A DNA stretch of 64,000 bases, from contig CAVXEB010000002.1 of assembly GCA_963760735.1 (NCBI GenBank), positions 1-64,000 of the forward strand, in the 5' to 3' direction. Numbering within the stretch: position 1 is the stretch's first letter; each line of letters starts with the position of its first letter. Made by a program: the position numbers and the translations under genes. The stretch comes from CF-46 sp963760735. GTDB taxonomy: Bacteria; Chloroflexota; Limnocylindria; Limnocylindrales; CSP1-4. Below are positions 1 through 9,076 of the stretch, in pieces. The notes beneath the pieces were generated by a model. It did not search any database. It was not told the origin of the DNA and saw nothing but the letters and a program-made list of their open reading frames with translations.

Positions 1-168
1 GGGATCCCCGCTGCGGCTTGACGGTTGCCGCCCCACGCTCTGTCTGGGGGTTCACCGTCGCGGAGGATAGCAACGATCGCAACCGCGCGGCCACCGCGGG
101 TCGTCGTCTCGGACCCACGCCGGGCGACCCACCCGATCGGGTCATGCCGGGCACTGGCGGGCGTTCGG

Positions 169-174
169 TATGAT
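169..174 (+). promoter_or_regulatory. -10 element of the first tRNA-Gln gene
   Basis: TATGAT lies 11 nt before the tRNA 5' end. The second tRNA-Gln gene has TAGAAT at exactly the same 11-nt distance, which supports both as -10 boxes. No convincing -35 is visible. Confidence 0.5.
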
Positions 175-185
175 CAGCCCGGCAC

Positions 186-260
186 TGGCGCGTGGCTCAA
201 CGGTAGAGCACCTGACTCTGGATCAGGGGGTTCCAGGTTCGAATCCTGGCGCGCCAGCCA
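186..260 (+). tRNA. tRNA-Gln (anticodon CTG), CCA encoded
   Basis: Full cloverleaf: acceptor TGGCGCG (186-192) pairs with CGCGCCA (250-256), discriminator G257, encoded CCA 258-260. The anticodon stem CCTGA/TCAGG encloses loop CTCTGGA, giving anticodon CTG, which reads CAG. The T arm is CCAGG-TTCGAAT-CCTGG with a normal 7-nt loop. It lies 73 bp upstream of glnS on the same strand. Confidence 0.96.
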
Positions 261-333
261 ACTCCCCGGGAGTGTGGTGCGCCGTCCGCCTTGGGTCGCG
301 ACTCCTCCCCGCCCGTCGAAGGAGGCGCTTCGC

Positions 334-2081
334 ATGGCCAGCGAGTCCCCATCCGACTCCGCCGCGCCCGAGCGCCGCGACTTCATCCGGGAGATCGTGG
401 CCGCCGACCTGGCTGCCGGCCGGGTCACGGCTCCCGGTCACCCGCTTCCCTCCGGAGCCGAACGGCTACCTCCACATCGGCCACGCCAAGTCGATCTGCC
501 TGAACTTCGGGATCGCAGCGGAGTTCGACGGCCGCTGCAACCTCCGGTTCGACGACACGAACCCGGTCAAGGAGGAGCAGGAGTACCTCGACGCGATCGA
601 GCGCGACGTCCGCTGGCTCGGCTTCGACTGGGGCGATGGCCTGTACCACGCCTCCGACTACTTCGAGCAGCTGTACGCCTGGGCCGTCCATCTCGTCGAG
701 CAGGGCCTGGCCTACGTCGACGATCAGTCGGCCGACGCGATCCGGGAGACGCGCGGGACCCTGACCGCGCCCGGGCACCAGCTCGCCGTGGCGGGATCGG
801 CCGGTTACGGAGAACCTCGACCTGTTCGGCCGGATGCGGGCCGGCGAGTTTCCCACCGGCGCCCGCGTCCTCCGGGCGAAGATCGACATGGCCTCGCCGA
901 ACGTCAACCTCCGCGATCCCGTCCTCTACCGAATCGTCCACGCCGCCCACCCGCGAACCGGCGATGCGTGGTGCATCTATCCGACGTACGACTTCGCCCA
1001 TGGCCAGTCCGATGCGATCGAGGGCGTGACCCACTCGATCTGCACCCTCGAATTCGAGATCCACCGGCCCCTGTACGACTGGCTGATCGAGCATCTGCCC
1101 GTACCCCATGTGCCCCACCAGTACGAGTTCGCGCGCCTCAACCTCACCCACACCGTGCTGTCGAAGCGCGTCCTGCTGCGCCTGGTGAACGAGGGATACG
1201 TGCACGGCTGGGACGACCCGCGGATGCCGACGATCTCCGGTCTCCGGCGGCGCGGCTTCCCCGCGGAGGGGATCCGCGACTTCGCGGCTGAGATCGGCGT
1301 ATCGAAGGCAGACAGCACCCATGAGATCGAACTGTTGGAGCATGCGGTGCGCGACGTCCTGAACCGCCGGGCCCCGCGGCGGTTCGGCGTGCTGAACCCG
1401 CTGAAGGTGGTCATCACCAATTGGCCCGAGGGGCGCGTCGAACAGATGGAGGTCGGCAACAACCCCGAGGATCCATCGGCCGGCACGCGGCTGGTGGAGT
1501 TCGGCCGCGAGCTCTGGATCGAGCGCGACGACTTCCTGGAGGAGGCGCTGCCGAAGTTCTTTCGGCTGACGCCGGGGCGCGAGGTCCGGCTACGGAACGC
1601 CTGGTTCGTGACGTGCGACGAGGTCGTGAAGGACGCGGCGGGCACTGTCATCGAGCTGCGCTGCTCATACGACCCCTTGACCCGAGGTGGCGACTCGCCC
1701 GACGGTCGGCGGCCGAAGGGCACGCTCCACTGGGTGTCGGCGGCTCATGCGGTCCCGGCCGAGGTCCGCCTCTACGACCACCTGTTCTCGTCACCGTTCC
1801 CCGGCTCGGCCGGCGAGCTCTTCGACGACCTGAACCCGGCCTCCGAGACGATCGTCGGCGGAGCGATGCTGGAGCCGTCGCTTGCATCAGCCCCGCTCGG
1901 GGAGACCGTCCAGTTCGAGCGCCTGGGGTACTTCACGCCGGACTCGGACTCGCGCCCGGACGCCCTGGTCTTCAACCGAACGCTGACGCTGAAGGATTTC
2001 CTGGGCGAAGGTGGCGCAGGCCGATGGCCGTGCCCTCCCGTGACGGGCGACGCGCCCCGGTGGCCCGCCGGAGACCCGTAG
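334..2081 (+). CDS. glnS: Glutaminyl-tRNA synthetase, read through two frameshifts
   Basis: Charges tRNA-Gln with glutamine in the cytoplasm (class I synthetase). ATG 334 follows a GGAGG at 320-324. The reading begins MASESPSDS and shifts near 430 into the frame carrying the HIGH signature (PPEPNGYLHIGHAKS, around 455-495). It shifts again near 770-805 into the frame carrying the KMSKS-type motif VLSKR (1155-1169) and the anticodon-binding beta-barrels. Every expected GlnRS block is present in order, so the gene is complete in content and broken only in frame; sequence indels are more likely than true loss. It sits between two tRNA-Gln genes. A GlnRS rather than the GatCAB amidation route is implied, at least partly. 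Confidence 0.93.
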
Positions 2082-2084
2082 AAT
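2079..2084 (+). promoter_or_regulatory. -10 element of the second tRNA-Gln gene
   Basis: TAGAAT ends 11 nt before the tRNA, the same spacing as for the first tRNA-Gln gene. It overlaps the last bases of glnS, so the tRNA may be transcribed both alone and with glnS. Confidence 0.5.
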
Positions 2085-2095
2085 TGGTGCGGCAC

Positions 2096-2171
2096 TGGCG
2101 AGTGGCCAAGCGGTAAGGCGCCTGACTCTGGATCAGGAGATCGAAGGTTCGAAATCCTTCCTCGCCAGCCA
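2096..2171 (+). tRNA. tRNA-Gln (anticodon CTG), second copy, 8-nt T loop
   Basis: Acceptor TGGCGAG (2096-2102) pairs with CTCGCCA (2161-2167), G2168 discriminator, CCA 2169-2171. The anticodon arm is identical to the first copy (CCTGA-CTCTGGA-TCAGG), so the anticodon is again CTG. D arm and T stem differ from copy one. The T stem GAAGG/CCTTC (2143-2147, 2156-2160) encloses TTCGAAAT, eight bases instead of seven. This is either a one-base sequence insertion or an unusual T loop. Confidence 0.9.
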
Positions 2172-2204
2172 GCTCCCTCGTCGCTTCCGCCTCGCGATCC
2201 GGCG

Positions 2205-4651
2205 TCAGCGGACCCACCCCACCGCGGTCCGACCGGTCGCCGGCACGATGACGTCCGTCCGGACCGTGACTCGTCCCGAGCCGTCGGGGTTCGTCACGTC
2301 GACGTTCCACACGTCGGCAGGGTCTCGCGCGACGATGGCGAGAGTGCGGCCATCGGGCGACCACGAGGGCATCGAGGCCGAGTCGATGCGGACGACCCGC
2401 CAGTCGACGACGTTGACGAGCTTGACGTGGTCGTCGTGCTCGACGGCCAGCCAGGTCCCGTCCGGTGACCAGGCGGGCGTCCACTCCCACTGACCGTCGC
2501 CGGGCCCCAGATCGGCTCCGACACGCTGCCGCACTGATCCGTCGGGCGACAGGATCCAGAGGGTCTGACCCTGGAGGACGGCGAGCAGCCTCCCGTCCGG
2601 TGACCACCGCGCGGCGACGGCGCCGCCGAGCTCGAACCCCGACAGGTTCCGGACATCGGTCCCGTCGATCCGCGCGAGCCAGACATCGCCGTCGCGGACG
2701 AAGCGCGAACCTGGAGCCATCCGGCGACAGTGCGATCGGTCCCGGGAACGTCCCGATCGGGCGGAGATCCGTGCCATCGCCGTTGCCCACGAGGACCGAC
2801 CCGTCGTCGGCGGAGACGAGCATCACCCGCTCGTCGCCCGACCAGGTCGGTCGACCGGGAAGGGCACGCCGGCCGGACCCGTCGGGCCGGACGATGATCG
2901 GGCCCGAGCTGCAGGCGTCGCCGCCCTGCGTGGGGCACGCCTGACCGAAGATCCAGGTGCCGCGCGGCGACCAAGCGTCGGCGAACATCTCGATCCGCGT
3001 CGAGGACGGTGCCCCGTCCCTCCAGGGGATCTCGAACGACGTCCGCCCGATCTGACCGACGGCCGTGCCGTCCGGCGAGAAGAGTGGATCGCACATCTCG
3101 ACCGGTTGTGGGCCGGCGGTAGATTGCGGCTCTCCTGGGGCTCGCGGATCGGACGGCTCTCCCGAGCCGGTCCGCGGGATGATCGATTCCTCGTCCGGGA
3201 ACCGGAGCAAGGCCAGGGTGCATTCCAATTCGCCGTGGGGCACGAGGAACGACGATGCTCCCCCAGCTCGACGTGGGCTCCAGCGGCGTCCCGTCCGGCG
3301 GCGACGTCACGGGCAGCGCGGGGAGTGCCGAGGCCGCCGGCGGCGCGGCGATCGGGGGGACGGGACCGCCGCCACCGGCCGGTCCGCCCCACGAGAGGTC
3401 TGCGGCCGCGTCGGGAACGTCGAGCAGGCGATCGGAACCGTCGGTCAGCATGACGACACGGAATCCCGGCGGCTCCGGCTGATCGTCCGGTCCGATGCCG
3501 TGGTACGCGATTCCCGACGAATCGGGCAGCCACCCGACGATGTCGCCCGGATCCGCCCGGCCGACGACGAGCACTCGACGACCAGTCCCGTCCGGATGCG
3601 AGATGACCAGACCTGCATTCCTCGTGACGTAGGCGACCCACTCGCCGTCCGGCGACCAGGACGAGTCGCCGACCTGGTCAGAGGGCTCGACGATCTCCGT
3701 GACTTCCCTCGTGTCGGTGTCGACGACCTTCACCCGATCGGGATAGCCGCGGATGAAATCTTCCGTGTACGCGATCCTCTTCGAGTCCGGCGCCCACCCG
3801 CCGCTGACCTCCATTCCGGGTCCGACGATCGCGACGTCGGTCGTGGCGCCCGTGCTCGTGTCGACGCGGCGGAGCGTGAGCCCGCCGGTCTGACGGTCGG
3901 GGACGCTGGCGAGCAGCCAGCTACCGTTCGGCGACCAGCCGATGACCCCGGAGACGCCCTCGATCACCGTCCGTGTGGTACCACGCTCGACATCGAAGAT
4001 GACGACGCTGCCGGATCCGGTGACGAGCGCGAGCTCCGGACCGACCGGCGACCAGGCGGCGAATTCGCCGGCCCCGAGGCGACGCATGTTGCCGGTCGAG
4101 GTTTCGAACAGCAGGATCGCGGGCTCGGGCGTCTGGAGGGCGATCCACCGACGGTCGACCGACCACCGCGGCTGTGTGAACGAGCTGCCATCGCCCCGGG
4201 CGACTGCCACGGGCCCGGAGCCGTCCTGAGCGACGTAGAGGTCGCCGTGGCTGATGAACGCGATCGGACCCGGAGCAGCCGCGAGGTTCGGTGGCCGGCT
4301 CGGTGGGCCACTCGGAGGATCGCTGGGCTGCGCGCTTCGCAGGGCCTCGTCGGTGCGTTGCTCGTCCGCTCGGAGCGGGTTCTTCTGGTCCAGGAGTCGC
4401 ATCGCGCCGACCGCGGCGGCACCCGCGACCGCCGCTGCGAGCAGCAGCGTTGCCGCGATGAGGACCGCGTGCCGCCGCGCGACCGGATCCGCATCGGTCA
4501 GGGCCCCGAACACCCAGGGGAGCGGCCGCTGCCGGTCGACGTCGGCCAGAGAGGCCGCGATTCGGGTCGACACGTCGAGCGGGGCCCGGACGGGCAGGTG
4601 CGTGCCGAGAGCTTCGACAAGCTCGAGATCCGTGGGACGACGGTCGTTCAT
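2205..4651 (-). CDS. Membrane-anchored TolB/WD40-like beta-propeller protein, possible anti-sigma partner (two frameshifts)
   Basis: Starts at ATG 4651 inside an ATGA overlap with the sigma-factor stop, so the two are translationally coupled. The N-terminal ~65 residues are cytoplasmic and followed by one hydrophobic helix (about residues 67-90), a Pro/Ser-rich linker, then two runs of PD40/TolB-type blades. Repeated WSPDG motifs are visible throughout (for example RWSPDGRLLAV, PSWSPDGRTLAI). Frame changes are needed near 3243 and near 2700, and the last frame stops at 2205. The topology (short inside part, one TM, large outside propeller) together with the coupled ECF sigma gene suggests an anti-sigma or sensor role; that is inference, as no ZAS zinc motif is visible. 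Confidence 0.75.
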
Positions 4652-5274
4652 CGCTCCGCCTCCAGGGCGCGATCGAGCGAACCGCGGGCCGCATGGAGCC
4701 TCGACTTCACGGTGCCTACGGGGATCCCGAGGGTTCGGGCGATCTCGGCCACCGGTCGCTCGTCGACGTAGTGCAAGGCGATCAGCTGTCGCTCGTCTTC
4801 CCGCAGCCGGTCGAACGCGCGCCCGATCGCATCGGCCCGGGCCAGCCGATCGAGGTCGTCCTCGACCCGCGAGCTCGGTGTCGCGCCGAAGTCGACGAAC
4901 TCGTCGTCGCCGGCCGAGACCGCTCGAACCTGGACCTCGCGCAGCCCGACCCGATGGCGGCGGGACATTCGAGCGGCATTGGCCACGATCCGGTTCAGCC
5001 AGCCGTCGAACGCCGCGACGTCCCGCAGCCGTGGCAGTTGGCGCCACGCCGCGAGGAACGCGTCCTGTGTGGCGTCGGCCGCATCGGCGTCGCTCAGCAG
5101 GATGGCCCAGGCCAGTCGGTAGCAACGGTCGACCCGGGTCGCGACCAGGGCGTTGAACGCGGCCTCGTCGCCGCGCCGGGCGCGCGCAACCAGCGCGGCG
5201 TCGTTGGACGCGGCCCCCTGGTCCCTCGCACTCACCAGCTCCACGGAAGTCCTCTGGTCGGCCACCACCAGCAT
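4648..5274 (-). CDS. ECF-family RNA polymerase sigma factor
   Basis: About 208 residues. Region 2 (DEAAFNALVATRVDRCYRLA through TQDAFLAAWRQL) binds the -10 and core polymerase. Region 4 (EDERQLIALHYVDERPVAEI, then IPVGTVKSRLHAARGSL) is a typical sigma-70 helix-turn-helix. I prefer the ATG at 5274: a GACAAT hexamer ends 7 nt before it, the leaderless arrangement seen elsewhere in the window. A GTG at 5316 would add 14 residues. The 4-bp overlap with the downstream propeller protein points to a sigma/regulator pair acting at the membrane. The DNA target is unknown. Confidence 0.9.
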   Translation of the reverse strand: MLVVADQRTSVELVSARDQGAASNDAALVARARRGDEAAFNALVATRVDRCYRLAWAILLSDADAADATQDAFLAAWRQLPRLRDVAAFDGWLNRIVANAARMSRRHRVGLREVQVRAVSAGDDEFVDFGATPSSRVEDDLDRLARADAIGRAFDRLREDERQLIALHYVDERPVAEIARTLGIPVGTVKSRLHAARGSLDRALEAER

Positions 5275-5391
5275 GGTGTCGATTGTCCAGATGCGCGCGA
5301 GGGCCTGCGGGTTCACCGTCGCCGACGGAAGGTGATCTGACCGGTTCGATTTCAGGGAGCGTCGTGCTCCGGCTTGGCGGGATCGGTGCGC

Positions 5392-5739
5392 TCAGGCGCC
5401 AGATCCGGGCTCGGATCGGTGGGCCACGACCTCCACCGGCACGAGCACGATCAGCCCGTCCCCGATCAGCGGCTCGATCTCCGCGATCGCGGCCCGGATG
5501 CGCTCGTCGGTGTCGACGACCTCGATGACGACCGGCAGGTCCACCGACAGCGTCAGCAGCCGGTCCGTGTGCAGGTGCTGCTTGGAGCCGAAGCCCTCGA
5601 TGCCGTGGACGACCGTCGCGCCGGCCAGGCCGAGCGAGCGGAGCCGCTCGACGATCGCGTGGTACGCCGGGCCGCCGTGGACGCGATCCGCGTCCCCGAG
5701 GTAGATCCGCAGCATCGTCGCCGGACCGGGCGGGATCAT
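5392..5739 (-). CDS. DUF190 PII-like protein linked to CrcB
   Basis: 115 residues, DUF190 family, a small alpha/beta fold resembling PII signalling proteins. MLRIYLGDAD at the start and the segment GIEGFGSKQHLHTDRLL followed by LPVVIEVVDT are typical of the family. Its ATG (5739-5737) overlaps the crcB stop by 4 bp, so both are expressed from the fluoride-responsive message. DUF190 proteins are often encoded beside crcB; a role in controlling or assisting the fluoride channel is plausible but not established. Confidence 0.9.
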   Translation of the reverse strand: MIPPGPATMLRIYLGDADRVHGGPAYHAIVERLRSLGLAGATVVHGIEGFGSKQHLHTDRLLTLSVDLPVVIEVVDTDERIRAAIAEIEPLIGDGLIVLVPVEVVAHRSEPGSGA

Positions 5740-6110
5740 GGCACCAACCTCCCGAGGGCGATCCCGAGGCCGACCGCCACGAGCCCGAGGCCGACCGATC
5801 CGACCAGGTTCACCGCCGCCAGCGGCCAGGCGCCGGCCTGGCCGAGCCGCCAGCAGTCGAGCATCCAGGTCGAGAAGGTCGTGTACGCCCCGAGGAAGCC
5901 GATCATCGCGATCGGGCGGATCTCGGGCGAGAGCACGGACCGGTCGATCGCAAGTGTCGCGAGCAGCCCGAGCAGGAACGCACCGCTCACGTTGATGACC
6001 AACGTTCCCCACGGGAAGAGGCCTCCGGTTCGCTCCGAGACCCAGGTGTCGAGCACGTAGCGGGCGAGCGCGCCGAACGCGCCACCGACGGCGACCGCGA
6101 CATAGGGCAT
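5736..6110 (-). CDS. crcB: Fluoride ion channel CrcB/Fluc
   Basis: 124 residues, four hydrophobic helices, inner membrane. Family signatures are visible: GGAFGALARY near the N terminus, NVSGAFLLG in helix 2, and GFLGAYTTFSTW carrying the phenylalanine/threonine pore segment. Fluc channels are dual-topology dimers that let fluoride leave the cell. The length is normal for the family. The Shine-Dalgarno AGGAGG (6117-6122) is built into the switching hairpin of the fluoride riboswitch just upstream, so expression should rise with fluoride. Confidence 0.95.
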   Translation of the reverse strand: MPYVAVAVGGAFGALARYVLDTWVSERTGGLFPWGTLVINVSGAFLLGLLATLAIDRSVLSPEIRPIAMIGFLGAYTTFSTWMLDCWRLGQAGAWPLAAVNLVGSVGLGLVAVGLGIALGRLVP

Positions 6111-6116
6111 GGGGAA

Positions 6117-6182
6117 CCTCCTGCGGCTTGCCGGCAGGAGTCATCAGCCCCATGGGGCGGTTCCGGCGGACCCCATCGCCGT
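6117..6182 (-). promoter_or_regulatory. Fluoride riboswitch (crcB motif) with translational expression platform
   Basis: Read on the minus strand from 6180, all parts of the crcB aptamer occur in order: GGCGATG, then GGGGTC, then CGCC (P1 = GGCG/CGCC), a linker GGAACC, P2 = GCCCC/GGGGC, and the conserved TGATGACTCC. GGGGTC can pair with GACTCC to form the P3/pseudoknot helix. The same CTCCTGC (6140-6134) can instead pair with GCAGGAG (6124-6118), which contains the crcB Shine-Dalgarno. Fluoride binding should hold CTCC in the aptamer and free the ribosome site. Aptamer identity is seen directly; the switching model is inferred. Confidence 0.92.
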
Positions 6183-6437
6183 GCCGCCGAGCCTAGCAGG
6201 CCCGGTTCGCCATCGCGCCCCCGCCGCGCAGGGTCGGCAGCCGGGCGCGTGGGGGCGCGTCGGCGTCGGGCGCGACCGGTGGTGGCGTTTTTCGAGGCCG
6301 CCCGATCCGCGCCCGGAGCCACCGGCGGCCGTTCCCGCATCCCTGAGCACGAAAATCGGCCCGTCGGCAGGAATGTCGGCGGGGCTTTCGCACGTCTTGA
6401 CCCCCAGGTTGACTCCCACGGGATCCAGCCGGTTGCC

Positions 6438-6665
6438 GGAATCCGGATGATCGCGTCCATGCGCGGCGCTGCGCGCTCCCCCATCGCCGGCGTCAGATGG
6501 GCATACGTGTCGAGCGTCGTCGACATCGTCGAGCGGCCGAGCAGCTTCGGTTCGACTCCGAGCTCCTCGCCCTGGTCGAGGAGCAGCGTCGTGCAGGCGT
6601 GCCGGAGGGAACCGCATCGGCGTCAGCCCGCCGCGCTCGGGCGTTCGGCCGAAGTCCGTGAGGAC
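6438..6665 (-). pseudogene. Tyrosine recombinase (phage-type integrase) C-terminal remnant
   Basis: Two frames carry pieces of an integrase catalytic C terminus: a GGLTPMRF block upstream, then after a frame change STTLDTYAHLTPAMGERA, which holds the catalytic tyrosine in the usual T-Y-A/S-H setting. The N-terminal core-binding domain and most catalytic residues are missing; upstream sequence to the ferredoxin gene gives nothing more. It is a decayed mobile-element trace. No intact partner genes or att repeats were seen beside it. Confidence 0.65.
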
Positions 6666-6766
6666 CGGCCGGGCTCGCTGATCGGCCGAACGGCCCCTCG
6701 CGGAGGCCCCATTCGGCACTCACGAGGGCACCCGCCCCGAGCCTAGTGTTCGCTCGGAGGTAGCCG

Positions 6767-7039
6767 ATGGCGATCGCCGTCCAGCCAGACCGATCACGTT
6801 CGCGCGCCGTGAGCGCCTTCGAGCCGCTGGACATCGCCGTCGACCGGTGCAAGGGCTGCGGCCTCTGCGTTGCCGCGTGCCCCAAGGGCATCCTCGAGCT
6901 CGACGTTTCGATCGTGAATGAGCTCGGTTACCACCCGGTTCGCCTCACCGACGCGGTCGCCTGCACGAGCTGCGCCCTGTGCGCGCGGATCTGCCCGGAC
7001 ACGGTGTTCGCGGTGTTCGCGCGGCCGAGGCTGACCTGA
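6767..7039 (+). CDS. vorD: 2-oxoacid:ferredoxin oxidoreductase, ferredoxin-like delta subunit
   Basis: 90 residues with two complete [4Fe-4S] binding motifs: C28xxC31xxC34xxxC38P and C66xxC69xxC72xxxC76P. It passes electrons from the thiamine-diphosphate centre of the enzyme to external ferredoxin. A GGAGG Shine-Dalgarno precedes ATG 6767. It is first in a tight operon delta-alpha-beta-gamma; the alpha gene begins one base after its stop. Confidence 0.93.
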   Translation: MAIAVQPDRSRSRAVSAFEPLDIAVDRCKGCGLCVAACPKGILELDVSIVNELGYHPVRLTDAVACTSCALCARICPDTVFAVFARPRLT

Positions 7040-7040
7040 C

Positions 7041-8294
7041 ATGGCCACCGTCGTCGACGCGCCCGGAGCCATCCCGCCGCATCGATCGCGCGCCGTCCGG
7101 CCGGTCCTCATGAAGGGCAACGAGGCGATGGCCGAAGCGGCGATCCAGGCCGGCTGCGACGCCTACTTCGGCTACCCGATCACCCCCCAGGCGGAGCTGC
7201 TCGAGTGGATGGCCCGCCGGATGCCGGAGCTGGGACGGGTCTTCGTCCAGGCGGAGAGCGAGCTCGCCGCGATCAACATGGCCCTCGGCGCCGCGGCGAC
7301 CGGTGCCCGCGTCCTCGTCTCCTCGTCGAGCCCCGGCATCAGCCTGATGGCCGAGGCGATGAGCTACCTGGCCGGCTCCGAGCTGCCGATGGTGCTCATC
7401 AACGTCATGCGCGGCGGACCCGGGCTCGGCAGCATCGGGCCCTCGCAGTCCGACTACTTCCAGGCGACCAAGGGCCACGGCCACGGCGACTACCGGGTGC
7501 CCGTGCTCGCCCCGTCGTCGATCGCCGAGGCCGTCGAGCTCACCGCGGACGCCTTCGAGATCGCCGAGCGCTACCGGACGCCGGTGATGATCCTCGCCGA
7601 CGGCGTCATGGGCCAGGCGATGGAGCCGGTCGTCCCGGTCTACCGCATGCCCGCCCGGGCGCCCGGCGGTTGGGAGCTCTCGGGGCCGCCGGCCGACCGC
7701 CGCGGGTCGTCCGCTCGCTCCATCTCCGGCCGGAGGACCTCGAGGCCCACAACCGGCACCTGCAGGCGAAGTTCGCCGCGATCGCCGAGCGCGAGGTCCG
7801 CTGGGCCGGCGAGCACCTCGACGATGCCGAGATCGTCGTCGTCGCCTACGGGACGGCGGCCCGCGTCGCGCGAACGGCGATCGAGCGGGCCCGCGACGGC
7901 GGCCTCCGCGCCGGCCTCTTCCGGCCGATCAGCCTCTGGCCGTTCCCGTCGAGCCGGCTGTCGAGCATCGCTCCGGACCTGCGGGCCATCGTCGTCGTCG
8001 AGATGTCGGCGGGGCAGATGGTCGAGGACGTGCGACTGGCCGTCGAGGGGCGAACCCCGGTCTTCTTCCACGGCCGGACGGGCGGCATGGTCCCGACGCC
8101 CGGCGAAGTCGTGGACGCCGCTGAGGCGGGCGTGGGCCTGACGGCGCCACTGCGCCGACCCACGGGCGGGGACGAAGCTGCGAACGAGCGAGGAGCCCGA
8201 CCCGTTGAGCCTGATCGAGATCGGTGCCTGGGCCGCGGCACCGAATGCCGGCGACGACTCGCGCGACGGGACGGTGATCCGATGCCAACGTTGA
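7041..8294 (+). CDS. vorB: 2-oxoacid:ferredoxin oxidoreductase alpha subunit (VorB type), frameshifted
   Basis: Catalytic alpha subunit of a 2-oxoacid:acceptor oxidoreductase that makes acyl-CoA, CO2 and reduced ferredoxin. The N-terminal pyrimidine-binding region shows KGNEAMAEAAIQAGCDAYFG, YPITPQ and SSSSPGISLM; these best fit the branched-chain (3-methyl-2-oxobutanoate) VorB type, though 2-oxoglutarate cannot be excluded. Frame changes near 7700 to the section starting SLHLRPEDLEAHNRHL. The end is uncertain: the continuing frame runs into the beta gene, while another frame offers a C terminus ending at TGA 8292-8294, overlapping the beta start. That second option needs another frame change near 8140-8170. 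Confidence 0.85.
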
Positions 8295-9074
8295 CGTCGG
8301 ATCGGCGACGCCTCATCTACCGCCGGCCGGACCTGCTGACCGACACGTCGACCCACTACTGCCCGGGCTGCGGCCACGGGATCATCCACCGCGCTCGTCG
8401 CGGAGCTGCTCGACGAGATGCAGCTGGGCCCGACGACGATCGGGGTCGCCTCGGTCGGGTGCAGCGTCTTCGCCTACGACTACCTGGCCGTCGACTTCGT
8501 CGAGGCCCCGCACGGCCGCGCGCCCGCGGTCGCGACCGGCGTCCGGCGGGTCCGGCCGGACGCCTTCGTCTTCACCTACCAGGGCGACGGCGACCTGGCG
8601 GCGATCGGGACCGCGGAGATCGTCCACGCGGCGGCCCGCGGCGAGCGGATCAGCGTCATCTTCGTCAACAACGGCATCTACGGCATGACCGGCGGCCAGA
8701 TGGCCCCGACGACGCTCCTCGGCCAGCGCACGACGTCGAGCCCGGGCGGGCGGGAGGCATCGACGGCCGGCTATCCGATCCCGATCACCGAGATGCTCGC
8801 GCTCCTCCAGGGCGTGACGTACGCGGCCCGCGGCTCGATCGCAGACCCGCCGTGGATCGGCCGGACGAAGGCGATGCTGCGCCGGGCATTCGAGGTCCAG
8901 CAGACCGGTGGCGGGCTGTCGATCGTGGAGATCCTCTCGACGTGCCCGGTCGGCTGGGGGATGACGCCGACGGAGTCGATGGAGCACCTCGCCCGGGACG
9001 TCGTGCGGACGTATCCGCTCGGCGTGCTCGTCGACCGTGGCAAGACCGCGGTGGCAGGAACCGCCGGGGCCTGA
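8282..9074 (+). CDS. 2-oxoacid:ferredoxin oxidoreductase beta subunit (thiamine-PP binding), one frameshift
   Basis: Starts MPTLTSDRRRLIYRRPDLL with the HYCPGCGHGIIH motif that supplies cysteines for a cluster near the active site. A frame change near 8390-8400 leads into MQLGPTTIGVASVGC. The thiamine-diphosphate/metal motif is seen as GDGDLAAIG followed by NNGIYGMTGGQ. About 264 residues once merged, normal for the family. The gamma gene follows after 2 bp. Confidence 0.9.
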
Positions 9075-9076
9075 CG

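Noticed and set aside
334..2081. Programmed ribosomal frameshifting in glnS
   Set aside because: No slippery heptamer with downstream structure was evident, and many unrelated genes here show similar breaks, which points to sequence indels.
2294..5125. A continuous 943-codon minus-strand frame across the sigma and propeller genes
   Set aside because: Only its middle part (about 3250-4651) is the real propeller protein. The ends are Arg/Ser-rich shadow reading of the sigma gene and of the shifted C-terminal part.
5303..5316. GTG 5316 as the sigma-factor start
   Set aside because: ATG 5274 has a -10-like GACAAT at leaderless distance and the extra residues are not typical of sigma region 2; kept only as an alternative.
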